From: Shewanella fidelis ATCC BAA-318
Lineage (GTDB): Bacteria; Pseudomonadota; Gammaproteobacteria; Enterobacterales; Shewanellaceae
Assembly (NCBI RefSeq): GCF_000518605.1
Contig: NZ_KI912459.1
Coordinates: 1-64,000 of the forward strand
DNA: 64,000 nucleotides
Direction: 5' to 3'
Positions 18,506 to 26,777 of the stretch are shown here, piece by piece (the stretch's first letter is position 1; every line of letters starts with the position of its first letter). The notes under the pieces were generated by a model. That model ran no database searches, was not told the DNA's origin, and worked only from the letters and a program-made list of their open reading frames with translations. A program made the position numbers and the translations under genes.

Positions 18506-18532
18506 GAGTCAGGCTGACAATTAACCTGACTC
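18506..18532 (-). terminator. Hairpin downstream of the 106-residue membrane protein gene
   Basis: GAGTCAGG (18506-18513) pairs with CCTGACTC (18525-18532). The T-tract on the minus strand is poor (CCATTTACAT), so termination is plausible but may be weak. Confidence 0.5.
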
Positions 18533-18554
18533 ACTATCTTTATTGGTATAAGTG

Positions 18555-18875
18555 TTACAAATAAAGTGCTAGCTCTATCAGTAATGAGGCAAAGGTGAGA
18601 CTTGCTAACAAGGCGATATATTTATGAGTACTTGGCAGTGCGATAGCACACGAAGTCAACACAAAGCCAATGGCAGTTCCGGCAAAATGAGTCACAGGTG
18701 CGCTAGCAATAGCAATGATAATCCAGCTCAGGACTATCACAGGTAAGATAACCAAAGAGTGTTGGCTTAGCTTATCAACCGTAGATACTTTTGTGCTCTG
18801 GTGACTAGTGACTTTTTCCGGAGTGATAATAAATACAACTGTGGCAATAACAAACGCGGCTATAAACCAAAACAT
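18555..18875 (-). CDS. Small inner-membrane protein, probably Fur-regulated, function unknown
   Basis: A 106-residue very hydrophobic protein with about four predicted transmembrane helices: roughly 1-18, 41-60, 63-80 and 86-104, separated by a polar Ser/Thr/Lys loop at 20-38. I do not recognise the family. A near-consensus Fur box lies 23 bp upstream of its ATG (18898-18917), so the gene is probably induced under iron limitation. It has no iron-uptake neighbour to suggest a partner; a role in iron transport or envelope adaptation is only inference. Confidence 0.75.
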   Translation of the reverse strand: MFWFIAAFVIATVVFIITPEKVTSHQSTKVSTVDKLSQHSLVILPVIVLSWIIIAIASAPVTHFAGTAIGFVLTSCAIALPSTHKYIALLASLTFASLLIELALYL

Positions 18876-18897
18876 AATGATAGTCTCAATAAATTAA

Positions 18898-18917
18898 TTG
18901 ATAATGATTATCATTTA
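18898..18917. promoter_or_regulatory. Fur box (ferric uptake regulator operator)
   Basis: TTGATAATGATTATCATTTA closely matches the 19-bp Fur consensus GATAATGATAATCATTATC and contains the inverted repeat AATGATTATCATT. It lies 23 bp before the minus-strand membrane protein gene, a position expected to overlap its promoter, and 125 bp before the plus-strand lipoprotein gene. Confidence 0.8.
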
Positions 18918-19041
18918 GGCGCTTCCTTAAGTCAAGCTTAACGAGATGGAGATTTACTAAAATTGAGTTGTAGATTAATAAATTGCTCTGTAAGCTGAAT
19001 ATTAAGCGGTCAAAATATAAAAGATTATTGTTGGAGAGAAC

Positions 19042-19605
19042 ATGAATAAGTTATTAGTGATTATTGCTGCATTAGCATTAAGTGCGTGTAGCTCACTTAA
19101 GACAAGCTCGGATTATGATCCTGGGGTTAACTTTGATGAAGTGAAAACCTACGCATGGGTAGAGAAGAAAACTGATGATGCAACTTATCATTTAGATGGC
19201 TTAATGGATCAACGTGTGCGTAAGGCAGTCGATGATCAACTACAACTTAAAGGCTTAACGCCAAGTGATGCCGCTTCTGCTGATGTGTTAGTTAATTACC
19301 TCACTAAAGTTGATAAGAAAATAAACGTAGATACTTTCAATACTAACTACGGCTACAACCCATATTATGGCCCTGGTTGGGGCTGGGCTGGTGGCGTAGG
19401 CCATACGCAAACCACAGTGCGTGAATATGAAGTGGGTACCTTGATTTTAGATCTTGTTAACGCCAAAACAGGCAAGCTTATTTGGAGAGGTTCAGTTGCA
19501 GATACAGTACGCGACAAAGATACTCCTGAAGAGCGTGTAGAAGTTGTTAATGAAGCGATTGGTGCATTACTGCTAAATTATCCACCAAAGCCTGAAGGCA
19601 AATAG
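19042..19605 (+). CDS. DUF4136 lipoprotein
   Basis: A 187-residue outer-envelope lipoprotein: signal peptide MNKLLVIIAALALSAC with lipobox LSAC and acylated Cys16. The mature domain fits DUF4136 (YDPGVNFDEVKTYAWVE, then ADVLVNYLTKVDKKI and the C-terminal GTLILDLVNAKTGKLIWRGSVADTV). A Gly/Tyr/Trp-rich insert occupies about 103-122. A GGAGAG ribosome site precedes the ATG. Function unknown. A bidirectional terminator follows. Confidence 0.9.
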   Translation: MNKLLVIIAALALSACSSLKTSSDYDPGVNFDEVKTYAWVEKKTDDATYHLDGLMDQRVRKAVDDQLQLKGLTPSDAASADVLVNYLTKVDKKINVDTFNTNYGYNPYYGPGWGWAGGVGHTQTTVREYEVGTLILDLVNAKTGKLIWRGSVADTVRDKDTPEERVEVVNEAIGALLLNYPPKPEGK

Positions 19606-19622
19606 CTTTTAAGCATATAAAT

Positions 19623-19649
19623 AAAAACGGCCAGTAGGCCGTTTTTTTT
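19623..19649. terminator. Bidirectional terminator after the DUF4136 gene
   Basis: AAAAACGGCC-AGTA-GGCCGTTTTTTTT. It separates the lipoprotein gene (plus) from the convergent leucine-rich-repeat gene (minus). Confidence 0.92.
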
Positions 19650-19665
19650 ATCCATAGAAACTTAT

Positions 19666-20496
19666 CTAGGCAAAATGAGCTAGTGACTTGGGTATATTAG
19701 TTAACTGTAAATCCCTTAAACCAAGAGACTGCAACGCGGTTAAGTTTTCTATTTCATCAGGCAACTCGGTTAGCAAGGAGTAGCTTAAATCTAGCTTTAG
19801 TAAGTTAGTGAGCTTGCCGATCTCTTTAGGTAATACCTCAAGCTCACAGCAGTATAGGTTTAGCTCTTTTAACTGGCTCAAGTCGCCGATTTCTGTTGGT
19901 AACTGATTGAGGCAGACATTATCTGATAAATCTAGCGTTTCTAAGGACGCGAGTTTGCCTATCTCTATTGGCAACTCCTGCAAACAGCAGCCATTTAGGA
20001 TTAATTGCTTTAAATTAATTAAATTACCTATCTCTGCAGATAAGGTTTCAATCTCATCACATGTGCTAGATAGATTGAGCTTTTCGAGGGATGTAATCTG
20101 CCAGATCTGTTCTGGTAAAGCATCGTTTTCACAACTGGTAAAATCTAATCGTTTTAAATTAGGTAGCGCAGTAATTTGCGTTGGTAGTGTTGTCATGGCT
20201 GGATAGTCAATACTAAGAGTGTCTAAACAGACTAGATTGCCGATTTCTGCAGGAAGTCGCTTTGTGCCAGACATATCAAGTTCAAGCTTAGTTAACTTTG
20301 CTAATTGTCCTAGCTCTTTGGGCAGCTCGAGGACTTCGGTTCCTGATAAACGCAACTTTTCGAGTGAGCTTAAGTTGGCGATCTCGGCAGGTAGACTGTT
20401 AATTTCTCGCCCTCTCAATTCAAGCTCTTTGAGGTTTGCGCATTGCTGTTTATTGCTGAGCAATGCTGTTAAAGCTGCGGCTGTACAGATTTCCAT
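19666..20496 (-). CDS. Leucine-rich repeat protein
   Basis: A 276-residue protein made almost entirely of 23-residue leucine-rich repeats (about ten, residues 20-270) of the form LxxLPxEIGxLxxLxxLxL. Examples are LPAEIANLSSLEKLRLSG and LPKEIGKLTNLLKLDLSY. There is no signal peptide or membrane helix, so it should be cytoplasmic. Such repeats build a curved solenoid for protein binding; no catalytic domain is attached. It starts 17 bp after a LysR gene in the same direction and is probably co-transcribed with it. Its partner protein is unknown. Confidence 0.85.
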   Translation of the reverse strand: MEICTAAALTALLSNKQQCANLKELELRGREINSLPAEIANLSSLEKLRLSGTEVLELPKELGQLAKLTKLELDMSGTKRLPAEIGNLVCLDTLSIDYPAMTTLPTQITALPNLKRLDFTSCENDALPEQIWQITSLEKLNLSSTCDEIETLSAEIGNLINLKQLILNGCCLQELPIEIGKLASLETLDLSDNVCLNQLPTEIGDLSQLKELNLYCCELEVLPKEIGKLTNLLKLDLSYSLLTELPDEIENLTALQSLGLRDLQLTNIPKSLAHFA

Positions 20497-20513
20497 TATG
20501 ATCCCTTTAAACT

Positions 20514-21395
20514 TTATTTATGCAACAAGCCACGCATTAACGCTCTAACTTGTTTATTAAATTCATTTTCACAGCGACTTTTGTGCTGAATCACATCAAC
20601 GTTAGCCTGCCAACCAAGTTGCTCGAAATCAATCTTAAGCTTGCAAAGTTGTTGGTTAGCTAACGCTTCTTCACAAAGGTGAAGTGGCAATAAGGCCCAG
20701 CCAAAGCCTGCTTTAGCCAGCTCAAATAACATGTAATAGTTATCGGCATGCCAAACATCAGGAGAGTGTGGCGTGTTGAACCAACCTTGATGATTACCTT
20801 TAGAGCCAATCAGCAATTGGCGATGCAATCTCAGTACATCGATATGTGAAGAGGTTTCTCGCGCCAGAGGATGCTCAGGGCTGACTAAAAGCTCAAACTG
20901 CACAGTGCCGAGAGACTCAAAATCTATGCTTTCAGGGTAAGTGAGTTCGCTAAATACAATCCCAAAGTTCGCGCGTTTGTTATCAACCAGATGAATAATA
21001 TCCATACTCGATGCACACAATAGCTCAATCTCAAGCTGCGGATATTGGCTTGATAAGCTTTTTAACAGTGCGGTGAACTGGTTATAGGGGATTGCCTCAT
21101 CAACAGCGAGAGTCAGTTTTAGCTCATCTTGCTTGTCTAACGCCAGCACTTGTAGATTCAAGCGTTGGTGCTGGGCGATAACCGCTTTAGCTTGGGGCAG
21201 TAATTGTTCTCCTGCCTTGGTGAGCGTGGGGTAACGGCTGCTTCTGTCAAATAGAGCTTGGTTAGTATCGATCTCTAAATTGATGATGTGCTGGCTTATC
21301 GCTGATTGCACTTTGCCAAGTTTTCTTGCAGCAGCAGAAAACGATCCGGTTTCAACCGTGGTAACAAATGAATAGAGCTGTTCAATGGATAACAT
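20514..21395 (-). CDS. LysR family regulator, likely controls the divergent PACE efflux gene
   Basis: A 293-residue LTTR with N-terminal helix-turn-helix (FVTTVETGSFSAAARKLGKVQSAISQHIINLE, about 8-40) and an effector domain from about 90. It is divergent from the PACE transporter gene at 21480 across 84 bp. In Acinetobacter the PACE founder aceI is divergently controlled by the LysR protein AceR, so an analogous role is likely here. The leucine-rich-repeat gene follows at 17 bp. Confidence 0.88.
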   Translation of the reverse strand: MLSIEQLYSFVTTVETGSFSAAARKLGKVQSAISQHIINLEIDTNQALFDRSSRYPTLTKAGEQLLPQAKAVIAQHQRLNLQVLALDKQDELKLTLAVDEAIPYNQFTALLKSLSSQYPQLEIELLCASSMDIIHLVDNKRANFGIVFSELTYPESIDFESLGTVQFELLVSPEHPLARETSSHIDVLRLHRQLLIGSKGNHQGWFNTPHSPDVWHADNYYMLFELAKAGFGWALLPLHLCEEALANQQLCKLKIDFEQLGWQANVDVIQHKSRCENEFNKQVRALMRGLLHK

Positions 21396-21479
21396 ATCAG
21401 TAAAAGCGATGGTATCTAATTTTTATCTATCGTAGTTAAAGATGATAATGACTGCAACTTAACTGTAGAGCGATTTGTT

Positions 21480-21893
21480 ATGACATTTAAAGACAGAATT
21501 ATTCATGCGGTACTTTTTGAAGCGATTGCCCTTGCCATCATCGTGCCTGCTGCGAGTATGTTTTCCGGGAAAGAGGCGAGCTCAATGCTAGCGGTTGGAG
21601 TTGGCTTAAGTTTGTATACCGTGGTGTGGAATTACTTTTATAACCTTTGGTTTGACAAGCAGTTTGGTGCAGATCGACTTAACCGTAGTTTGATGACTCG
21701 TATTGGTCATACTCTAGGATTTGAGGGCGGGATCATTTTTATTACCGTACCGGTAGTGGCTTGGTTCTTAGAGATCACCTTGTTACAGTCGTTAGCACTT
21801 GAGGCGGCTTTCTTAATCTTCTTTTTCTTTTATGCTGTTGCTTTTAACTGGTGTTATGACAACGTTCGCAGCAAATTGAAATTGGCTTCATAA
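21480..21893 (+). CDS. PACE family efflux transporter (AceI-like)
   Basis: A 137-residue inner-membrane protein with four helices in two tandem bacterial transmembrane pair domains. All four PACE motifs are present: R6xxHxxxFE14 in helix 1, W50NYFYNLWFD59, R74xxHxxxFE82 in helix 3, and FNWCYD at 122-127. The conserved helix-1 glutamate is the proton/substrate-coupling residue known from AceI Glu15. PACE proteins expel chlorhexidine and other biocides or short-chain diamines by proton antiport. The divergent LysR gene is its probable regulator. Confidence 0.93.
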   Translation: MTFKDRIIHAVLFEAIALAIIVPAASMFSGKEASSMLAVGVGLSLYTVVWNYFYNLWFDKQFGADRLNRSLMTRIGHTLGFEGGIIFITVPVVAWFLEITLLQSLALEAAFLIFFFFYAVAFNWCYDNVRSKLKLAS

Positions 21894-21923
21894 TCGAAGC
21901 TGAGCATCAATCTGAACCAACAT

Positions 21924-21963
21924 AAAAAGCCGCTGTTACAGTATGAGTAACAGCGGCTTTTTT
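21924..21963 (+). terminator. Terminator of the PACE gene
   Basis: AAAAAGCCGCTGTTAC-AGTATGA-GTAACAGCGGCTTTTTT has a perfect 16-bp stem, 30 bp past the stop codon. Confidence 0.93.
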
Positions 21964-22223
21964 GTGTAAACAAACAGCGGCATAGCTCAATTACTCGAGT
22001 GCTTATTGGTGATGGCGGGGCTAAAAATCGAAAATGAATAGATATCAGCTATGCTTGTAATGCATAAGTTAATTATTTGGCTGTGTTTTTAGGTTTTTTG
22101 AGGGTAAAATGTTGCGGTTAACGTCCTGCTGGTTCAAAACGGCCTGTTTACGCTTAGATTAGTTTATCTACTTCAGTTTTTACCAAGCCTACAGGGGAAT
22201 TGTGGCGTACGAGGGGGCGAACA
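21964..22223. other. Leader region of the OmpA-like gene
   Basis: About 260 bp of AT-rich DNA between the PACE terminator and the OmpA-like start. It probably holds the promoter for the OmpA-like/MscS pair. I saw no operator, RNA gene or repeat I could support. Confidence 0.4.
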
Positions 22224-22826
22224 ATGAAGATGATGCTAGTTGTTATTGGTTTGATGATAAGTCCATTATGTGCAAGCGAAGCACAGATAAAACCATGGCC
22301 AGATGCAGATCTTGATGGTGTACCCGATTTAAAAGATGCCTGTGCAAATACCGTTAACAATAAAACGGTTGATGCCAGTGGCTGTAGTGAAAATCAACGA
22401 ATACTAGCGCAAAAACATAGCTTAAGTGTGATGCCCTTGCTTTGTTTTAATAGCAATACTGGTGGATTATTTCCTCGCAGTTGTAGCGAGATATCAACAA
22501 TTGCTGTTAGGTTTGAATTTGCTAAAGCACAAGTATTGATATCACAACAACCCAGTTTACAAACCTTGTCTCGTTGGCTTAAGGCAAACAATGTGCCTTT
22601 AGTTGTTGTAGGACATACAGATTCAGTGGGTGAGGCGACGTTTAACCAACAGCTGTCTGTTGAGCGAGCGCAAGAGGTGAAAAGAGTTTTAGTACAGCAA
22701 TTTGGTCTTGCTGCAAACAGGCTGCAAATTAAAGGTATGGGAAGCACAGATCCCGTTGCGAGTAATCAAACTGCGCATGGTCGAGAGATAAACCGGCGCG
22801 TTGAATTTTTAGTTAATGTTCAATAA
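22224..22826 (+). CDS. OmpA family protein with thrombospondin type 3-like repeat
   Basis: From the ATG at 22224 (preceded by GAGGGGGCGA) this is a 200-residue exported protein with signal peptide MKMMLVVIGLMISPLCASEA. Next is a calcium-binding type-3-repeat stretch (DADLDGVPDLKDACANT, then DASGC). The C-terminal OmpA domain (about 95-200) carries the peptidoglycan-binding signature GHTDSVGEATFNQQLSVERAQ and NRRVEF. It should anchor in the periplasm to peptidoglycan; no outer-membrane barrel is present. An in-frame TTG at 22200 would add eight unlikely residues. mscS follows 24 bp later. Confidence 0.9.
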   Translation: MKMMLVVIGLMISPLCASEAQIKPWPDADLDGVPDLKDACANTVNNKTVDASGCSENQRILAQKHSLSVMPLLCFNSNTGGLFPRSCSEISTIAVRFEFAKAQVLISQQPSLQTLSRWLKANNVPLVVVGHTDSVGEATFNQQLSVERAQEVKRVLVQQFGLAANRLQIKGMGSTDPVASNQTAHGREINRRVEFLVNVQ

Positions 22827-22850
22827 GTTTAAATTTAAGGGAGAATACAC

Positions 22851-23675
22851 ATGGATCACTTGCAAGATTTAATGGACTATGCGCCAGAGTTAATTGTCAC
22901 CTATGGCATGAAGATAGTGTTTGCCATTATCATTTTTATCATTGGTAAATTCTTATCCAATGTTGCTAAAAACCTCACCACTAAACTGCTAGAAAAACGC
23001 AAAGTTGATAATACCGTTACCTCATTTGTTGCTAACATTGCGTGGGCATTAGTATTTGTATTCACCATTGTGGCTACGCTTGGGCAAATTGGTGTGCAAA
23101 CCGCATCATTAGTTGCTGTGATTGGTGCCGCCGGTTTAGCGGTTGGTTTAGCGCTACAAGGCTCACTATCTAACTTTGCTGCTGGAGTATTGATGGTGCT
23201 ATTTAGACCATGCCGCGTTGGTGATTACATTGAAGCGGCTGGCATTGCCGGTACGGTTAATGAGATCACCATTTTCTCTACCAAGTTACTGACTCCAGAT
23301 AACAAAGTGATTATTGCGCCAAACTCGGCAATGATGGATGGCACGATTATTAACTATTCAACAATGGAAACTCGTCGTTTAGATTTAGTGATTGGTGTGT
23401 CATACGATGCGAACCTTGCTGAAACTAAAAAGGTTCTTACCTCAATTTTAGACAATAGCCAGTATGTGCTAAAAGATCCCGCTTACACGGTAGCAGTGGC
23501 AGAGCTTGCTGATTCATCAGTTAACTTTGTCGTGCGTCCATGGGTTAAAGGTTCTGACTACTGGCCAGCTCATTTTGAAATTCTAGAGCAAATCAAGGTC
23601 GCACTTGATGAAGCTGGTATTGGTATTCCGTACCCACAAATGGATCTTTATGTAAAAGAAACTCCAGCAGCTTAA
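22851..23675 (+). CDS. mscS: Small-conductance mechanosensitive channel MscS
   Basis: A 274-residue MscS homologue close in length to the E. coli channel (286). Three N-terminal helices are followed by the pore helix GAAGLAVGLALQGSLSNFAAGVLMVLF (about 92-118). Then come the beta domain (FRPCRVGDYIEAAGIAGTVNEITIFSTKL) and the alpha/beta cage domain. It opens on membrane tension to release solutes in hypo-osmotic shock. A ribosome site GGGAG precedes the ATG. It is probably co-transcribed with the OmpA-like gene, and a palindromic terminator follows. Confidence 0.95.
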   Translation: MDHLQDLMDYAPELIVTYGMKIVFAIIIFIIGKFLSNVAKNLTTKLLEKRKVDNTVTSFVANIAWALVFVFTIVATLGQIGVQTASLVAVIGAAGLAVGLALQGSLSNFAAGVLMVLFRPCRVGDYIEAAGIAGTVNEITIFSTKLLTPDNKVIIAPNSAMMDGTIINYSTMETRRLDLVIGVSYDANLAETKKVLTSILDNSQYVLKDPAYTVAVAELADSSVNFVVRPWVKGSDYWPAHFEILEQIKVALDEAGIGIPYPQMDLYVKETPAA

Positions 23676-23695
23676 TCAGGTATTGTTTAGGCAAT

Positions 23696-23727
23696 AAAAA
23701 GGTCGGCATATGCCGACCTTTCTTTTA
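23696..23727. terminator. Bidirectional terminator between mscS and the TRIC gene
   Basis: AAAGGTCGGCATATGCCGACCTTT is a perfect palindrome with flanking A and T runs. It overlaps the last codons of the minus-strand gene ending at 23725. Confidence 0.92.
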
Positions 23728-24363
23728 ATGCGCATTGTCAGATTGATACTGATAATCAAACTTTGGCATAGACCATTTATAGCGAATGGCGAGCATTCTG
23801 AAACTAAAGCCAAAGGTTAATGAAATCGTTAAGTTAATCCACTCTGGTACGCCATTAAACTTCATCGCGACATATGCAGCAGCTGTTAATAGCGCCACTA
23901 GCGCATAGAGTTCTTTCTTAAAAATCAGCGGTACTTGATTACATAAAATATCGCGGATCACACCACCAAATACCCCAGTGACTACGCCCATTACAATGGC
24001 GATCTCTGGACTAAAACCTAAAGTCAGGGTTTTCTGAGCACCAATAATTGAAAATACCGCTAGACCTACTGCGTCAATGGCTAAAAACAGCTTAGATAAA
24101 TGACGCATAACGGGTGCAATCATTACCGTGAGTAATGACGCCGCTGCGATAGCAATAAGGTAATGGACGTTCTCAATCCAGATTAATGGATAGTTGCCCA
24201 GCAAGATATCGCGCAAGGTTCCGCCGCCGATTGCGGTGACACAACCTATAATCACTACGCCAAACAGATCCATCTGTTTTTTTCCAGCAGCCAGCGCGCC
24301 AGTCATAGCTTCGGCCAATATGCCGATAAGCCATAAAAAACTGATAATTTTAACTTCTAACAT
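23725..24363 (-). CDS. TRIC/UPF0126 family membrane protein (YadS/YicG type)
   Basis: An integral membrane protein of 212 residues from the ATG at 24363 (MLEVKIISF), the usual family length; an upstream TTG would add 20 residues. Two homologous halves each have three helices with the motif GGGTLRDILLG (first) and GGVIRDILC (second). Prokaryotic TRIC homologues form trimeric cation channels. Some members were proposed to export glycine or nucleosides, so the substrate is unsettled. Confidence 0.88.
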   Translation of the reverse strand: MLEVKIISFLWLIGILAEAMTGALAAGKKQMDLFGVVIIGCVTAIGGGTLRDILLGNYPLIWIENVHYLIAIAAASLLTVMIAPVMRHLSKLFLAIDAVGLAVFSIIGAQKTLTLGFSPEIAIVMGVVTGVFGGVIRDILCNQVPLIFKKELYALVALLTAAAYVAMKFNGVPEWINLTISLTFGFSFRMLAIRYKWSMPKFDYQYQSDNAH

Positions 24364-24694
24364 GATTTGCACGAGTGAAATAAAAAGGAGACGATTTTGC
24401 CTGTTTTTAGCGCTTAAATACAATGATAAAAGCTAGATTATTGCATTACTTTTTCTAATGAATTTATTTTTAGGTGTGACTTATGTCTCATATTCTAGGG
24501 TGGCTTGGCTTGTTTGCTATTAGTTTTACGTTTCAATTTTACTCATGATTGTTGGATTTTTGAGATATGTTGCAAAGTTGTGTTATTCGCCCTGTTTATT
24601 GCAGTTTGTAAAGTTTTGCTTTTTGCTGGCAGTTCTTAACGCAGCACAGTAATATTGGCCACTATTTGTTATTTCTACAGACTTAAGGTTCACA
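24364..24694. other. Divergent promoter region, TRIC gene / ltaE
   Basis: About 330 bp of AT-rich DNA between two divergent genes. TAAGGTT precedes the ltaE ATG as a modest ribosome site. No strong inverted repeat or known operator was found. Confidence 0.4.
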
Positions 24695-25711
24695 ATGATT
24701 GATTTTCGCAGTGATACGGTCACTAAGCCAACAGCTGCAATGCGCAGCGCCATTAGCCAGGCAGAAGTTGGCGATGATGTTTATGGCGATGATCCAAGTG
24801 TTAATTACCTTGAAGATATGGCCGCAGAAATGTTTGGTTATGACAATGCGCTATTCACCTCTTCAGGTACTCAAGCTAACTTACTGGCACTGATGGCACA
24901 TTGTGAGCGCGGTGACGAATACTTGTGCGGTCAGCAAGCACACAACTATAAGTTTGAAGGCGGCGGGGCGGCAGTATTAGGCAGTATTCAACCACAACCG
25001 CTAACTAACCAATCTGATGGCAGTATTTTACTCAGTGATATTGAAGCGGCAATTAAGCCTGACGATATTCATTTTGCTCGTACACGTTTATTAAGCCTTG
25101 AAAATACCATTGGCGGTAAAGTGGTACCGCAAACCTACTTAGCGCAAGCACAAGCACTGGCATTTGAGCGTGGCTTAAAAATCCACCTTGACGGTGCCCG
25201 CGTTGCTAACGCAGCTGTTGCACAGAATATTCCGATGACAGAAATTACCCAGTATTTTGACTCGGTTTCAATCTGTTTATCCAAAGGTTTATGTGCACCA
25301 GTTGGTTCACTATTACTAGGTGACGAGCGCTTAATTACCAAAGCAAGACGCTGGCGTAAAGTGTTAGGCGGCGGTATGCGTCAAGCTGGTATTTTGGCTT
25401 CAGCAGCAACATTGGCATTAACAGAACAAGTTGAGCGCTTAGCGGAAGATCATGACAACGCAGCGTTTTTAGCGAATGAATTGGCCAATATTGATGGCTT
25501 TAGTGTTGATATGTCGCAAGTGCAAACCAATATGGTATTTGCTCAGGTGAGTGATGACATTAATGTCAAAACGTTAGCTATCGATTTAAAAGCAAAAGGC
25601 ATTTTAGTTAGTCCGGGTAAAACCATTCGTTTGGTTACTCATGCTGATATCTCAAGAGCCGATATTGTTCGCTTTATCAGTGAACTTAAGGGCTTATTAA
25701 GTCGCGGCTAG
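24695..25711 (+). CDS. ltaE: Low-specificity L-threonine aldolase
   Basis: A fold-type I PLP enzyme that cleaves L-threonine and L-allo-threonine to glycine and acetaldehyde. The 338-residue protein begins MIDFRSDTVTKPT, the family signature. The substrate loop VGDDVYGDDPSVN, the HLDGARVANA aspartate and the PLP-lysine in SICLSKGLCAPVGS are present. It is monocistronic with its own terminator. Confidence 0.96.
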   Translation: MIDFRSDTVTKPTAAMRSAISQAEVGDDVYGDDPSVNYLEDMAAEMFGYDNALFTSSGTQANLLALMAHCERGDEYLCGQQAHNYKFEGGGAAVLGSIQPQPLTNQSDGSILLSDIEAAIKPDDIHFARTRLLSLENTIGGKVVPQTYLAQAQALAFERGLKIHLDGARVANAAVAQNIPMTEITQYFDSVSICLSKGLCAPVGSLLLGDERLITKARRWRKVLGGGMRQAGILASAATLALTEQVERLAEDHDNAAFLANELANIDGFSVDMSQVQTNMVFAQVSDDINVKTLAIDLKAKGILVSPGKTIRLVTHADISRADIVRFISELKGLLSRG

Positions 25712-25742
25712 TCGCCATAGTTATCACATATGACTCATACAT

Positions 25743-25771
25743 AAAAACCTAGGCTCTTGCCTAGGTTTTTT
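25743..25771 (+). terminator. Terminator of ltaE
   Basis: AAAAACCTAGGC-TCTT-GCCTAGGTTTTTT, directly downstream of ltaE; it could also serve the convergent gene ending at 25814. Confidence 0.9.
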
Positions 25772-25813
25772 GTTTTTACGCTCTTAGTAATTTTACGTTT
25801 AGGGAGAATAACG

Positions 25814-26644
25814 TTAATGCTGGTGGCCCGCGGCTCCTGTTGATAGTGCATTACCCTGGCTATCGTAAAAGCCAGAGCTACCATGCTGAATAAAGCCTTG
25901 GTGGATCATTTGAGCGATAAAAGGGTCTGACTCATTATCACCCACATCGGCAAAATCCATATCGCGGTAGTTAGCGGTATGCTCTGCAAATTGGGTTGAG
26001 CTAAGCGGCGTTAACGCGACTAACTGAAACTTGAGCTGTTGCCCGTCTTGCACCATGGTCATCGTGGCTGGTAGCGCTAATTCTGGCAACCATGTCAGTT
26101 GCAGCTGCTGGTGTTGATGCTGTTCATTGCGGTAGTGCTTAGCTTGCAAGCAGGTTAAGTCGATAGCGCCTGTTTCCTGCTGCGTAGCTTGCTGGGCACT
26201 GACCAAAGTCAGCTGTTGTAACGTTTTTGGCGCAATAAGCTGCGATAACTGCTGGTAATCAAACTGCATATTTAACGATAGTAAGTCGCCTTTACGGTAT
26301 GAAATAGAGCGTTGTTGTTTAGGGAAGTAACGCACGTATTCACCTTGTTTATTCCACAACTCAAAACTCACATCATTATGTTGATAAATGACTTGCTCGG
26401 CGTTGCGCAGCAAAGTAAAACGTTTCTGCTCACCTTGGCTGGTGGTGACTGAGTAAGTGGCACTTAGATGTTGGGGTCTTATGTTGCTAGAGCTTATGCT
26501 GGCAGAGTTTAGCTGTTCACAGCTTGTCGCACTGGCATTAACGGCGACGCCTGCAAATAAGCTGAGGCCAAGTACAGCGTTGAACGCCGCTTTAGAGAAA
26601 AGATGTTGTGAGCGCCATAATTGGCCAATGGATGAAACTAGCAT
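25814..26644 (-). CDS. Exported protein of unknown function (LolA-fold-like)
   Basis: A 276-residue protein with a long N-terminal segment and signal-like helix (AVLGLSLFAGVAVNASA, cleavage near 39-40). The mature part has alternating beta strands (LSATYSVTTSQGEQKRFTLLRNAEQVIYQH, VSFELWNKQGEYVRYFPKQQRSISYRKGDLL) that recall lipoprotein-carrier-like half-barrels, but this is a resemblance, not a firm match. The C-terminus is His/Gly-rich (STGAAGHQH). It lies downstream of two alkaline phosphatase genes on the same strand, separated by a terminator. Confidence 0.7.
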   Translation of the reverse strand: MLVSSIGQLWRSQHLFSKAAFNAVLGLSLFAGVAVNASATSCEQLNSASISSSNIRPQHLSATYSVTTSQGEQKRFTLLRNAEQVIYQHNDVSFELWNKQGEYVRYFPKQQRSISYRKGDLLSLNMQFDYQQLSQLIAPKTLQQLTLVSAQQATQQETGAIDLTCLQAKHYRNEQHQHQQLQLTWLPELALPATMTMVQDGQQLKFQLVALTPLSSTQFAEHTANYRDMDFADVGDNESDPFIAQMIHQGFIQHGSSGFYDSQGNALSTGAAGHQH

Positions 26645-26740
26645 GTTAACTCCTACAGCAAAAATGGCACATGCCTAAGTTTTGCATGAATAAACAGGGT
26701 CATATCCATTTTCAAAATGATGATATGACCAATTTTTTTG

Positions 26741-26769
26741 TAAAAATGGAGCTAGCTTAAGCTAGCTCC
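26741..26769 (-). terminator. Terminator of the lipoprotein alkaline phosphatase gene
   Basis: GGAGCTAGC-TTAA-GCTAGCTCC (26748-26769) is followed on the minus strand by ATTTTTAC. Confidence 0.88.
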
Positions 26770-26777
26770 TATCCTTT

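Noticed and set aside
21430..21460. Second Fur box near the PACE/LysR gap (GATGATAATGACTGC)
   Set aside because: Only half of the palindrome matches; the other half is absent.
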